From: Pseudomonadota bacterium
Lineage (GTDB): Bacteria > Pseudomonadota > Alphaproteobacteria > Rhizobiales > Devosiaceae
Assembly (NCBI GenBank): GCA_023391095.1
Contig: JAEWBN010000010.1
Coordinates: 1-64,000, forward strand
Direction: 5' to 3'
Length of the DNA: 64,000 nucleotides
The notes beneath the pieces are model-generated. The model was given only the letters and a program-made list of their open reading frames with translations, had not been told where the DNA came from and ran no database searches. How positions within the stretch are numbered: the stretch's first letter is position 1; the number at the start of each line of letters is the position of its first letter. Below, piece by piece: positions 37,468-49,189 of the stretch. Position numbers and translations under genes: made by a program.

Positions 37468-39456
37468 ATGACCAAACAGCCGACCTGGACCGCCGACAAT
37501 GGCAACGGCACGTACACGAACCCACTGTTCTACGAGGAGTTTTCAGATCCCGATATCATTCGGGTCGGCACCGATTACTACATGACCGGCACGACCATGC
37601 ACACGATGCCTGGCCTGCCCGTGTTGCACTCGACCGATCTGGTGAACTGGACCTTGCTCTCCTACGCCTGCGACACGCTGGATTTGGGTCCCGACTTCCG
37701 GCTGGAAGGCGGCGAAATCTACGGACAGGGAATTTGGGCGCCATGCATCCGGCACAAGGACGGCATTTTCTATATTTTTTCGAACGTCAACAAGCAGAAG
37801 ACCCAGATCTTTACAGCGACCGATCCCAAGGGCCCGTGGACCCATTCGGAAGCCGAATACAACTATCATGACCTCACGGTCTTCTTTGACGATGACGGTC
37901 GCTCCTACATCGTCTGGGGCTATCGCAACCTCAAGATCGCAGAGTTGGACGAGACGCTGCATAGCGTCATCCCCGGGACCGAGCGCGACCTCACGCCCCC
38001 TGACAGTCTCATGGGCGAAGGCGCACACTTCTACAAGGTAAACGGCAAGTACCTCATTACCAGCGCCTGGTTTGTCGGCAAGATGCGCATGCCCTGTGCG
38101 CGCGCCGATCATATCGACGGGCCCTGGGAAATAAACCCTGCCATTTCCATCGACGAGGATTTCGGCCTCATGGAGGGCTACAAGATCAAGGGCGCGGGAA
38201 TTCCGTTCACGCTGGAGCCGCCCTTCGAAATTGTCCCGCCCAATCCAGCTTCCAATGGCCGCCTGAACCTGCATCAGGGCGGCATCGTCGATACGCCGGA
38301 CGGCGAGTGGTGGGCTTGGTCGATGATGGACTACAACTCGCTCGGACGCCTGACCTGCCTGTCGCCTGTGACCTGGCAGGATGGATGGCCGTACTTCGGC
38401 TTGCCGGGTAATCTCGGCCGCACGCCACGCACCTGGGTCAAGCCGGGAGGCATCAAGCCGTCGGCTTTTGCCGTGCCCTTCCCGAACCGCTCGGACGATT
38501 TCGACACCCCAACCCTCAATCCGATCTGGCAATGGAACCACGTGCCGGCGGCGCATAACTGGTCCCTCACGGACCGTCCGGGGCACCTGCGGCTGACCGC
38601 CCTACCCGCGGAAAATTTCTGGTGGGCCAAGAACTCCCTCACACAGCGGGCCATTGGTCCAATGTCTACCGCTACCGCCAAACTCGACGGGTCCGGAATG
38701 GCACCGGGCGACGTGACGGGCCTTGCGCTGCTCGGCATGCCCTGGCGCTGGATCGGCCTCGCCCGCACACTCTCGGGCTTTGAAGTGCGCGCCTTCGACT
38801 ACCAGACGGGTAATACCCTTTCCGCCGCAACTGACAGCCCGCGGATTTGGCTGCGCGCGGACTGTGATTTCCTGGCGGAAACAGCTCGCTTGTCCTGGTC
38901 AACAGACGGGACCACATTTCAGAAACTGGGCGAACGGATGGTCATGACCTTCCAGCTCAAGACCTTCCAAGGCATTCGCTATGCGCTCTTCGCTTACAAC
39001 GAAACCGGACAACCCGGCGGACATGCCGACTTCGATAGCTTGGCGGTTCACGAGCCCTATCCGCGCGGCCTGATGCAACCTGTACCAGCCGGCCAGCGCG
39101 GTGCGCTGGTGCTCGCCAATGCGCCAACCTCCGGCTTTTCGGTCGAAAACGGAACCGTGCAATCCGGCCCACCCATGGACCTTATGGTTGAAGCGATAGA
39201 ACTGGGCCGCGTCGTTCTCCACCACGCCCACGGTCCGCTCTCGGTGACGCATAGCGGCGTGGTCACGGTGGGGGGCTTAGCCGGAAACGCGACCCACTGG
39301 CAGTGGATGGAAACGCCGACGGGTGAGGTTATCCTGATGTCTTTGGCGACCAACCGGTTTCTGCGCATTCACGCCGATGGTTCGGTGCGCGCCGACAGCC
39401 CTGGCCCGACACCCGATGGACAGGATGGGACACGCTTTCATTTCGTGTCCGCCTGA
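37468..39456 (+). CDS. Glycoside hydrolase family 43 enzyme, probable cytoplasmic beta-xylosidase / alpha-L-arabinofuranosidase
   Basis: The 662-residue protein has an N-terminal five-bladed propeller (about 15-330) with the three GH43 acids: Asp27 (FSDPDIIRVG), Asp135 (HDLTVFFDDDG) and Glu184 (GEGAHFYK). A C-terminal beta-sandwich domain and a third beta-rich region (about 560-660) follow. No signal peptide is seen, so it should degrade imported xylo- or arabino-oligosaccharides. It complements the GH127 enzyme and the oxidative pentose enzymes at the start of the window. Confidence 0.88.
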   Translation: MTKQPTWTADNGNGTYTNPLFYEEFSDPDIIRVGTDYYMTGTTMHTMPGLPVLHSTDLVNWTLLSYACDTLDLGPDFRLEGGEIYGQGIWAPCIRHKDGIFYIFSNVNKQKTQIFTATDPKGPWTHSEAEYNYHDLTVFFDDDGRSYIVWGYRNLKIAELDETLHSVIPGTERDLTPPDSLMGEGAHFYKVNGKYLITSAWFVGKMRMPCARADHIDGPWEINPAISIDEDFGLMEGYKIKGAGIPFTLEPPFEIVPPNPASNGRLNLHQGGIVDTPDGEWWAWSMMDYNSLGRLTCLSPVTWQDGWPYFGLPGNLGRTPRTWVKPGGIKPSAFAVPFPNRSDDFDTPTLNPIWQWNHVPAAHNWSLTDRPGHLRLTALPAENFWWAKNSLTQRAIGPMSTATAKLDGSGMAPGDVTGLALLGMPWRWIGLARTLSGFEVRAFDYQTGNTLSAATDSPRIWLRADCDFLAETARLSWSTDGTTFQKLGERMVMTFQLKTFQGIRYALFAYNETGQPGGHADFDSLAVHEPYPRGLMQPVPAGQRGALVLANAPTSGFSVENGTVQSGPPMDLMVEAIELGRVVLHHAHGPLSVTHSGVVTVGGLAGNATHWQWMETPTGEVILMSLATNRFLRIHADGSVRADSPGPTPDGQDGTRFHFVSA

Positions 39457-39466
39457 CCAAAAGCGA

Positions 39467-39490
39467 TGGCCCGAAGCAGTTTCGGGGCCA
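39467..39490. terminator. Bidirectional terminator between GH43 and yghU
   Basis: TGGCCCGAA and TTCGGGGCCA form a stem with one bulged base around GCAGT, in the 46-bp gap between the convergent stops. Confidence 0.65.
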
Positions 39491-39502
39491 AGTATGGTTT
39501 AG

Positions 39503-40366
39503 CTAGATTGTGCCGCGCGCTTTGCGCAGGGCCAGTACCTGATCGACGTCCGCCGCGGAATGGCGTTCGTGGAGTTGCTCGTCCTCCGGGCCCCAGCCGG
39601 CATTGACGCATCGGCCGCGCTTGACCGGCTCTCGTGCATCAATCTGTTCGGCCCAACGCAGAATGTTCTTGTATTCATGCACGGACAAAAACTCCGCGGC
39701 ATTGTACGACCGCCCCAGAACCATCCCGCCGTACCACGGGAAGATCGCCATATCGGCAATGCTGTATTCGTCGCCCGCCACGAATTCATGGTCGGCCAGT
39801 TGTCGGTCGAGCACATCCAACTGGCGCTTGGTTTCCATGGCGTAGCGATCGATCGCATATTCGATCTTGATCGGGGCATAGGCATAGAAATGACCAAAGC
39901 CTCCACCCATGAAGGGAGCGCTGCCCATCTGCCAGAACAGCCAGTTCATGGTCTCGGCCCGCTTGGCCACATCCTTGCTGAGGAAAGCGTCGAACTTGTC
40001 GGCCAGATAGACGAGGATCGAGCCGCTTTCGAAGAGCCGGACCGGCTTTTCCGGACCATAGTCAATCATGGCCGGGATCTTGGAATTCGGATTGATCTCT
40101 ACAAACCCGGACCCGAACTGGTCGCCCTTGCCGATATTGATGAGATAGGCGTCGTATTCGGCATCCTTGCCGACCGCCAGCAATTCCTCGAGCAGGATGG
40201 TGACTTTCTGCCCATTTGGGGTTGCCAGGGAGTGCAGTTGCAACGGGTGCGCACCGCGAGGCAGCGCCGCCTCATGGGTCGGCCCGGCGATTGGTCGGTT
40301 GGTGCTAAAGCCACCGGACTTTTCCTTGTCCCAGGTCCAAACTTTGGGCGGCACATATTCGGTCAT
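39503..40366 (-). CDS. yghU: Glutathione S-transferase-like disulfide-bond oxidoreductase (YghU type)
   Basis: The 287-residue protein matches YghU, a glutathione-dependent disulfide reductase. It has the N-terminal extension MTEYVPPKVWTWDKEKSGGFSTNRPIAG and the GST thioredoxin domain (LHSLATPNGQKVTILLEE). The helical domain has FWQMGSAPFMGGGFGHFYAYAP. The full length matches the family. It is cytoplasmic and single-copy here. Confidence 0.93.
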   Translation of the reverse strand: MTEYVPPKVWTWDKEKSGGFSTNRPIAGPTHEAALPRGAHPLQLHSLATPNGQKVTILLEELLAVGKDAEYDAYLINIGKGDQFGSGFVEINPNSKIPAMIDYGPEKPVRLFESGSILVYLADKFDAFLSKDVAKRAETMNWLFWQMGSAPFMGGGFGHFYAYAPIKIEYAIDRYAMETKRQLDVLDRQLADHEFVAGDEYSIADMAIFPWYGGMVLGRSYNAAEFLSVHEYKNILRWAEQIDAREPVKRGRCVNAGWGPEDEQLHERHSAADVDQVLALRKARGTI

Positions 40367-40485
40367 CGAAACGCTCTTTCTGTTGGATTACGGCAAGCAT
40401 CCATCGCCTTTCACCGATATAAGCACAGTTGGAGCAGAAGGTAACCCCGCTTGCCAGTCTGTTTGCACCTCGATACTGCTCCGCC

Positions 40486-41595
40486 ATGAGCACAGCCCCC
40501 TTCGAGATTTTCCTGGTCGCCACGCCGGGTCTGGAAACCCCATTGGCGGAAGAAGCGCGCCAGGCGGGCTTTGCAGAAGCCAAGGCAATCGAGGGCGGCG
40601 TCGGCTTTGTCGGGACATGGGAAGATGTCTGGCGCGCCAATCTTGTGCTGCGCGGGGCAACGCGTATCCTCGCCCGCATCGCCTCATTCCGCGCACTGCA
40701 TCTCGCGCAACTCGACAAACGCGCCCGCAAGGTCGAGTGGGCGACGTTTCTGCGACCTGATATGGCCGTGCACGTGGAGGCCAGTTGCAAGCGCTCGCGC
40801 ATCTACCATGCGGGGGCCGCAGCCCAGCGCGTCGCCAATGCCATAGCCGAGACGATCGGCGCACCGATTGCGGATGACGCGACCATTCGGGTGATGGTTC
40901 GGGTCGAAGACGACCTCGTCACCGTTAGCCTCGATACGACTGGAGAATCTCTGCACAAGCGCGGCTTCAAGGAAGCCGTTAACAAAGCACCAATGCGCGA
41001 AACCATGGCCGCCATGTTTCTTCGCCAATGCCGCTTTACGGGGAGCGAGCCGATCCTCGACCCTATGTGCGGCTCGGGCACGTTTCCCATCGAGGCTGCG
41101 GAAATCGCACTGGGCCTTTGGCCGGGACGATCCAGGAACTTTGCCTTTCAGCACCTGCCCAGTTTCGACGCAGAAGCCTGGGCGAGGATCCGCACGCCGC
41201 CCGCTCTGAGTGACCCCGCCATCCGCTTCTACGGGTCGGACCGGGACGCGGGAGCGATCCGAATGGCGAGGGAAAACGCCGAACGGGCGGGCGTCTCCGC
41301 ACACACGAACTTTGAACAGAAGAGCATCGAGGATTTCACGCCCCCTCCCGGACCGCCCGGCCTTGTCATCCTCAACCCGCCGTATGGAACGCGCATTGGC
41401 ACCAAAGGGCCGCTTATTTCGACGCACCGTACCTTGGGCACCGTGCTCAAAAACCGGTTTCAGGGCTGGCGGGTCGGCATCATTACTGCTGACAAGCAAT
41501 TGGCTCAGGCCACTGGGCTTGCCTTCGAGCCGACCCTGCCTCCGGTTCTGCATGGGGGTATCCGGGTCGCGCTTTACCGGACCAAGCCGCTTTAG
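40486..41595 (+). CDS. THUMP-domain class I SAM-dependent RNA methyltransferase (RlmL/YcbY N-half type)
   Basis: The 369-residue protein has a THUMP RNA-binding domain (about 1-155) followed by a Rossmann methyltransferase. The methyltransferase has DPMCGSGTFPIEAAEIAL and the base-methylating motif NPPYGTRIG. This matches the N6/N2-methylguanine type RlmL half of E. coli YcbY, which acts on 23S rRNA G2445. The ATG at 40486 fits the family N-terminus (STAPFEIFLVATPGLE); the frame extends upstream to 40429 without similarity. Confidence 0.88.
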   Translation: MSTAPFEIFLVATPGLETPLAEEARQAGFAEAKAIEGGVGFVGTWEDVWRANLVLRGATRILARIASFRALHLAQLDKRARKVEWATFLRPDMAVHVEASCKRSRIYHAGAAAQRVANAIAETIGAPIADDATIRVMVRVEDDLVTVSLDTTGESLHKRGFKEAVNKAPMRETMAAMFLRQCRFTGSEPILDPMCGSGTFPIEAAEIALGLWPGRSRNFAFQHLPSFDAEAWARIRTPPALSDPAIRFYGSDRDAGAIRMARENAERAGVSAHTNFEQKSIEDFTPPPGPPGLVILNPPYGTRIGTKGPLISTHRTLGTVLKNRFQGWRVGIITADKQLAQATGLAFEPTLPPVLHGGIRVALYRTKPL

Positions 41596-41710
41596 GCGCG
41601 AAGGCTACAATTTGAACTAAATGGTAACCATGATGGCAGCTATGCAGGTTGCACACGCAACAATCGGCGCTGCTGCGCGTAGACTGATCACGCCATAGGG
41701 GACCACCGAA

Positions 41711-42079
41711 ATGACCGACAAGCCGCGTGTCATCGTCGTGGACGATGAAATCATCCTGTTGCTCGATCTCACCGACCAGCTCACCGAGGCAGGCTACCAT
41801 GTCCAGCCCGTGACCACCGCCCGTGGTGCACTGAGCCTAATCGACAGCGCTACGGAGGCGCTGGTCACCGACATCGAACTGCCCGGCAACTATTCGGGCC
41901 TCCAGTTGGCCAAGCTGGCAGCAAAACTCCGGCCGAACTTGCCGATCGTCGTTGTCTCGGGCGGGGTCAAGCCTGCGGCCTCTGACCTGCCCCCGGGCGC
42001 GGTCTTCATCCAGAAGCCGTACCGCGTTGAAGCCATCATGGCCGCCATATCACGGCAGCGGGACGCAAAAGCAGCCTGA
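41711..42079 (+). CDS. Single-domain response regulator (receiver only)
   Basis: The 122-residue CheY-like receiver has the acid pair Asp11-Asp12 (VVDDE), the phosphoacceptor Asp54 (VTDIELPG), Ser83 and the signal Lys102 (QKPYRVE). It has no output domain, so it must act by protein contact or as a phosphate shuttle. No kinase gene adjoins it. An adjacent motility pair lies 4 kb away, but no direct link can be seen. Confidence 0.92.
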   Translation: MTDKPRVIVVDDEIILLLDLTDQLTEAGYHVQPVTTARGALSLIDSATEALVTDIELPGNYSGLQLAKLAAKLRPNLPIVVVSGGVKPAASDLPPGAVFIQKPYRVEAIMAAISRQRDAKAA

Positions 42080-42157
42080 TTATTTCATATCGAGCTGGAT
42101 CATAACTGCTATCCATCCAATACTAGGCACCGGCGCTTTTTTTTGGGCGGACGAGTG

Positions 42158-42517
42158 ATGAACAACAGCCACAAAATTTACGCCATGAGCGTCCATAGCG
42201 TTTACGTCCACTACGTGGCGAAAGTGGAACGCAAAGGCCGCACTACCGGGGAACTCGACGAGGTGATCCGGTGGCTTACCGGGTATAGCCAGACCGATCT
42301 CGAGGCGCACCTAGCAGCCAAGACGACGTTTCAAGATTTCTTCGCCCAGGCCCCGGCTTTAAACAGCAATCGGAGCCTGATCAAAGGCACCATTTGCGGG
42401 GTGCGCATCGAAGAAATCGAAGAGCCGTTGATGCGGGAAATCCGCTACATGGACAAGCTCGTCGACGAATTGGCCAAAGGCCGACCCATGGAGAAAATCC
42501 TGCGCAAATATCGCTAG
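42158..42517 (+). CDS. DUF2200 domain protein
   Basis: The 119-residue protein matches DUF2200: [39 protein letters not shown] and the [24 protein letters not shown] end. It is a small soluble protein of unknown function. The ATG at 42158 is preferred (GGACGAG upstream). It is convergent with a pair of small secreted Cys proteins, with a 4-bp overlap of the 3' ends. Confidence 0.85.
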   Translation: MNNSHKIYAMSVHSVYVHYVAKVERKGRTTGELDEVIRWLTGYSQTDLEAHLAAKTTFQDFFAQAPALNSNRSLIKGTICGVRIEEIEEPLMREIRYMDKLVDELAKGRPMEKILRKYR

Positions 42518-42831
42518 TCGACAGTGCAGCCAAAGGGCAGGAAAGTGCTTGCCGCCCCTTCATTCATCATCACGATAGAGAGCATGTTGGCAATCTCCAG
42601 TTCCTGCAACGACCGGGGACATGCCCGAACGGTATCCGTGCAGCCGGAGGCGATGAAGTTCTCATTGGTGGCGATGAAATTGTAGTTCATGTCGTCATCG
42701 CCGAAATTCTCAAGCGCGCGCGCCCAGGCAGCTTCGTAGAGGGCGCACTTTTGCTCTTGCCAGTCCGTCTGTGCAGACGTCGGCCCGGCGCCTGTGATCA
42801 TCAAAACCAGTGCCAAGATGGTGCGCATCAT
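42514..42831 (-). CDS. Small secreted Cys-containing protein (second of a pair)
   Basis: The 105-residue protein has a signal peptide ([20 protein letters not shown]) and four Cys in the mature part (KCALY, SGCTD, RACPRS, FGCTV), suggesting two periplasmic disulfides. No family is recognised. Its ATG overlaps the stop of the upstream gene by 4 bp (ATGA), so the two are translationally coupled and may work together. Confidence 0.7.
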   Translation of the reverse strand: MMRTILALVLMITGAGPTSAQTDWQEQKCALYEAAWARALENFGDDDMNYNFIATNENFIASGCTDTVRACPRSLQELEIANMLSIVMMNEGAASTFLPFGCTVD

Positions 42832-43067
42832 CCGATTTTCTCATTGATGCACGTCACCGCGCCCTCATTCCTGGCTTGCGCAAGACACTCGCATTGCGAG
42901 GCAAAGCGGTCCGCCTCCTCATCTGTAAGCTTGCCGCCACCGATCAACAGCTCCAGTTGCGCACGGCACAACTGAACCTCGACTGAACCTTGGCCGGGCA
43001 ATGTCTGCGCTGCCGCAATTCCGGGCGTCAGGCAGGCGATTGTAGACATGACGAACAAGCGGAACAT
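42828..43067 (-). CDS. Small secreted Cys-containing protein (first of a pair)
   Basis: The 79-residue protein has a signal peptide (MFRLFVMSTIACLTPGIAAA) and four Cys in the mature part (LCRAQ, SQCEC, VTCIN). The second and third are in a CxC arrangement. It has no recognised family. It is the first gene of a coupled pair transcribed away from the aldo/keto reductase gene. Confidence 0.68.
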   Translation of the reverse strand: MFRLFVMSTIACLTPGIAAAQTLPGQGSVEVQLCRAQLELLIGGGKLTDEEADRFASQCECLAQARNEGAVTCINEKIG

Positions 43068-43218
43068 GTTGAGGCCCGGTTGGATGCTTCGATTTCGAAG
43101 TGGTGCGCAAATGCGGACATTCGATGACGCCTCCAGTATCGGCGCAGGTCGGCTTGCCTTGCATGCCCAAATCGCCTCTGGTGTCAGACACCGGCAGGCA
43201 AGAACGAGGAGAAGCCCA

Positions 43219-44052
43219 ATGCAAGAACACTACACGCTCAACGACGGCACAACCCTCCCTAAGGTTGGTCTGGGCACCTACAGCCTTTGGGGCAATGCCG
43301 GTGTGAAGGCAATGGCCTCGGCATTGGAGCGAGGTTACCGGCTGCTCGATTCGGCGGTGAACTACGAAAACGAGGGAGCCGTGGGCCATGCCATTCGCAT
43401 GTCCGGCATCCCGCGGGAGGATATTCGCGTCGCCTCCAAGCTTCCCGGCCGCCATCACAAGAAAAGCCAGGTGCTGCGCACGGTTGAAGAATCCGTGCTG
43501 CGCATGGGCCTGGACTATCTCGACCTCTACTTGATCCACTGGCCCAATCCCAGCCAAGGGCTCTATCTCGAGGCTTGGGAGGGTCTGATCGACGCGAGGG
43601 AACGCGGTCTGGTCCGGTCCATCGGCGTCTCCAACTTTCTACCGGAGTATCTCGATCTCCTGATTGAGGAGACTGGTGTCACGCCAAGCGTGAACCAGAT
43701 TGAACTTCATCCCCATTTCAACCAGCCCGAGCAGCGCGCGGCTGATCGCGAACGCGGCATTCTCACCCAGGCCTGGACGCCCCTCGGCAAGGGCACGACC
43801 TTCTTCGATGACCCTCAGATCATCCAGATATCGCGCGAACTGGGCCGCTCGCCAGCGCAGGTCGTGCTGCGCTGGCACTTGCAGCTGGGCGTCCTGCCAA
43901 TCCCCAAATCTGCAACGCCCGAACGGCAGGCCGAAAATCTTGCCGTATTCGATTTTGCCTTAAGCGACGCACAGATGGCAGCCATCTCAAGCCTGACCAA
44001 GGCCGACGGGCGCATGTTCGACGGCAACCCGGCCACCCACGAGGAGTTCTAA
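43219..44052 (+). CDS. Aldo/keto reductase
   Basis: The 277-residue NADPH-dependent TIM-barrel reductase has the catalytic tetrad Asp44, Tyr49, Lys74 and His107 in LDSAVNYENE, VASKLPGRHH and YLIHWPNP. The cofactor motif near the end (IPKSATPERQAENLAVFDF) is typical of the 2,5-diketogluconate reductase-like subgroup. GAGGAGA precedes the ATG. The physiological aldehyde is unknown. Confidence 0.93.
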   Translation: MQEHYTLNDGTTLPKVGLGTYSLWGNAGVKAMASALERGYRLLDSAVNYENEGAVGHAIRMSGIPREDIRVASKLPGRHHKKSQVLRTVEESVLRMGLDYLDLYLIHWPNPSQGLYLEAWEGLIDARERGLVRSIGVSNFLPEYLDLLIEETGVTPSVNQIELHPHFNQPEQRAADRERGILTQAWTPLGKGTTFFDDPQIIQISRELGRSPAQVVLRWHLQLGVLPIPKSATPERQAENLAVFDFALSDAQMAAISSLTKADGRMFDGNPATHEEF

Positions 44053-44121
44053 GCGAGCCGGATTGAGAGCAGCGGGCCGCGAGGCGACCCGCACAAAGTG
44101 GCCGTAAGAGGGGACTATGGG

Positions 44122-44604
44122 TTGAGCGTTGCCTTTACCAAAGAAGAAAGCGCAGAAACCGCTTGCGAAACGGTGCTGCCGGAGCGGCCACTCCCGGAAG
44201 GTCCGAACCTCGTCACGGCACGGGGACTGGCCCTACTGGAACAGCAACTTGCCGAGGCGACGGCGGCTTATCAGGCAGCGCTTGCCGTCGAAGACGTTAA
44301 CGAGCGCCGCCGCCAGGCCGCCGTGCCTTATCGGGACAGGCGTTACCTCAGCGAACGGATTCGCACCGCCCAGGTTGTGCCGCCACCGCCCAACCGTGAC
44401 GCTGTGGCTTTCGGCTCGAAGGTGACCATCGAAAGGGAAGATGGTCGCGTCCAGACCTTTACGATTGTCGGAGAAGACGAGGCCGATCCAAAGACTGGCA
44501 CGATTTCCTTTGCGTCCCCGCTGGCCCAGGCCCTGATGGGCAAGTCCGTCGGTGAACTTGCCATGCTGGCCTCGGCCGAAGTGGAAATCACGGACATCGG
44601 CTGA
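44122..44604 (+). CDS. GreA/GreB-family transcription factor paralog
   Basis: The 160-residue protein belongs to the GreA/GreB family. Its N-terminal coiled coil (about 30-80) lacks the standard tip acids of GreA in simple form, and its C-terminal FKBP-like domain (FGSKVTIEREDGRVQTFTIVGEDEADPKTGTISFASPLAQALMGK) is standard. The TTG at 44122 is preferred because AGAGGGG precedes it by 8 nt and SVAFTKEESAETA is the family N-terminus; a GTG at 44098 is the alternative. A true greA lies 10 kb downstream, so this one is an accessory Gre factor. Confidence 0.85.
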   Translation: MSVAFTKEESAETACETVLPERPLPEGPNLVTARGLALLEQQLAEATAAYQAALAVEDVNERRRQAAVPYRDRRYLSERIRTAQVVPPPPNRDAVAFGSKVTIEREDGRVQTFTIVGEDEADPKTGTISFASPLAQALMGKSVGELAMLASAEVEITDIG

Positions 44605-44714
44605 AGACACGCAAGGCAATACCCGAGGTCAGGGTTACATTCGGCCACGACCCCTTCCCTTATTCCGACTCTTCCGCTAAACCGCCCGCTTAACCACCAT
44701 GTTCGGTCTTTTCC

Positions 44715-44768
44715 CCCGCGCTGCCGTGCTCAACGGCCACGCGGGTTTCGCGCGGACAGGTGTGTCCG
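44715..44768 (+). other. Structured carB leader: two consecutive hairpins
   Basis: CCCGCG-CT-GCCGT and ACGGC-CA-CGCGGG (44715-44745) pair into a two-segment stem. CGGACA and TGTCCG (44753-44768) follow around GGTG. They lie in the 215-bp gap before carB, 51 bp upstream of the ATG. This could be a leader regulating carB or two weak terminators. No leader peptide with arginine or pyrimidine codons is evident. Confidence 0.5.
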
Positions 44769-44819
44769 GGCGATTCTCCCTCGCCCGCCGTGTAATAGAC
44801 AGAGCAGAGCGAGCCCCGA

Positions 44820-48131
<3,312 letters not shown>

Positions 48132-48156
48132 TTGACCGGCCTGCCAAGACAAGAAG

Positions 48157-48183
48157 CCCCCGCGAAAGCGGGGGTTTTCTTTT
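48157..48183 (+). terminator. carB terminator
   Basis: CCCCCGC and GCGGGGG form a 7-bp stem around GAAA, followed by TTTTCTTTT. It lies 25 bp after the carB stop. Confidence 0.93.
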
Positions 48184-48263
48184 GCGCCCGGCTCTGGCGC
48201 TATCACTCATCTTGAGTTCAGATAAGCCAGACCACAGTCGTGCGAACATCTGGAGGGACATCA

Positions 48264-49187
48264 ATGCTTCGCCTTGCCGCCACGCTCGCCATCCTTGCAG
48301 CGACCACCAGCCTCTCGACAGCGCAGACGATTGACGCGGCCATTGCCGATTTCATCTCTGCAAAGGGCTTCACCCAAAAAGACCCCACTGCACTTGAGGA
48401 GGCACTCTCCGGCCACTTCATCGACGACAGCATCACCCCCGGCGGTGCAGTCGGCCCGCTTGAAAAAGCCATGCTCATCGCCGAGGACGCCATTGCCTCA
48501 AAGCGCACGCGAACCTTGATCTCCTACGGGGAGATTCTGGACGATGAAGATGGAGCCAGCGTTCCCTATAGTTTCATCGAAGTGCGCCACTACAATTTCG
48601 GGCCGATCATTCACGCTGAAGCCGTGGAAGCCTACGGCGCGGAAAACACGGGCGCTTTGGAGGATTTCGGCACCGGCGACCACATGGCCTGGCGCTTTGT
48701 CTTCCGGCCAATCATGGGCCATTCGGCTGCGCTACTGGATGCGAGCAGTCGCGTTGTGTCCGGTCAACAAGCCGGGCGGCACGATTGCAACGGTACGCCG
48801 TGCTTGCAGCCCTTTAGCAACAATGACGACCTTGTCGCTTGGGAGGAGATCGATGGTACCTTGCCGGAATGGCCACTGCTGATCTCCGACCAGTCCGACG
48901 AAATTGCCACGCCGTCCTTCGCAATTTCACAATTGGCAGCCCTCGGCTTCTGGGCCAATGCAGAAAGCGGGCACTATCAATGGACCGGGGGAGAACATCC
49001 GGAAGCGGCGGATGGCTACGAGCCATACCGCTTCATTTCTGTGGACCGCAACCTCGGTCAGGAAACCAGCATCGACACCGTATGGCGGGAAACCCTGCTC
49101 AACGATGACTCGGTGAGCGAGCTCCTCTTCCGACACATCGACGTTGCAGGTTCAATCTATCTGATGCGGGGGAGCGTGCCGCGCTGA
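48264..49187 (+). CDS. Secreted protein of unknown function
   Basis: The 307-residue protein has a signal peptide (MLRLAATLAILAATTSLSTA-QT) and a mature domain with no recognised family. A CNGTPCLQP segment holds the only Cys pair. The ATG at 48264 is supported by GGAGGG 8 nt upstream; the frame is open upstream to 48240. It ends 2 bp from the convergent flippase gene. Confidence 0.62.
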   Translation: MLRLAATLAILAATTSLSTAQTIDAAIADFISAKGFTQKDPTALEEALSGHFIDDSITPGGAVGPLEKAMLIAEDAIASKRTRTLISYGEILDDEDGASVPYSFIEVRHYNFGPIIHAEAVEAYGAENTGALEDFGTGDHMAWRFVFRPIMGHSAALLDASSRVVSGQQAGRHDCNGTPCLQPFSNNDDLVAWEEIDGTLPEWPLLISDQSDEIATPSFAISQLAALGFWANAESGHYQWTGGEHPEAADGYEPYRFISVDRNLGQETSIDTVWRETLLNDDSVSELLFRHIDVAGSIYLMRGSVPR

Positions 49188-49189
49188 GA

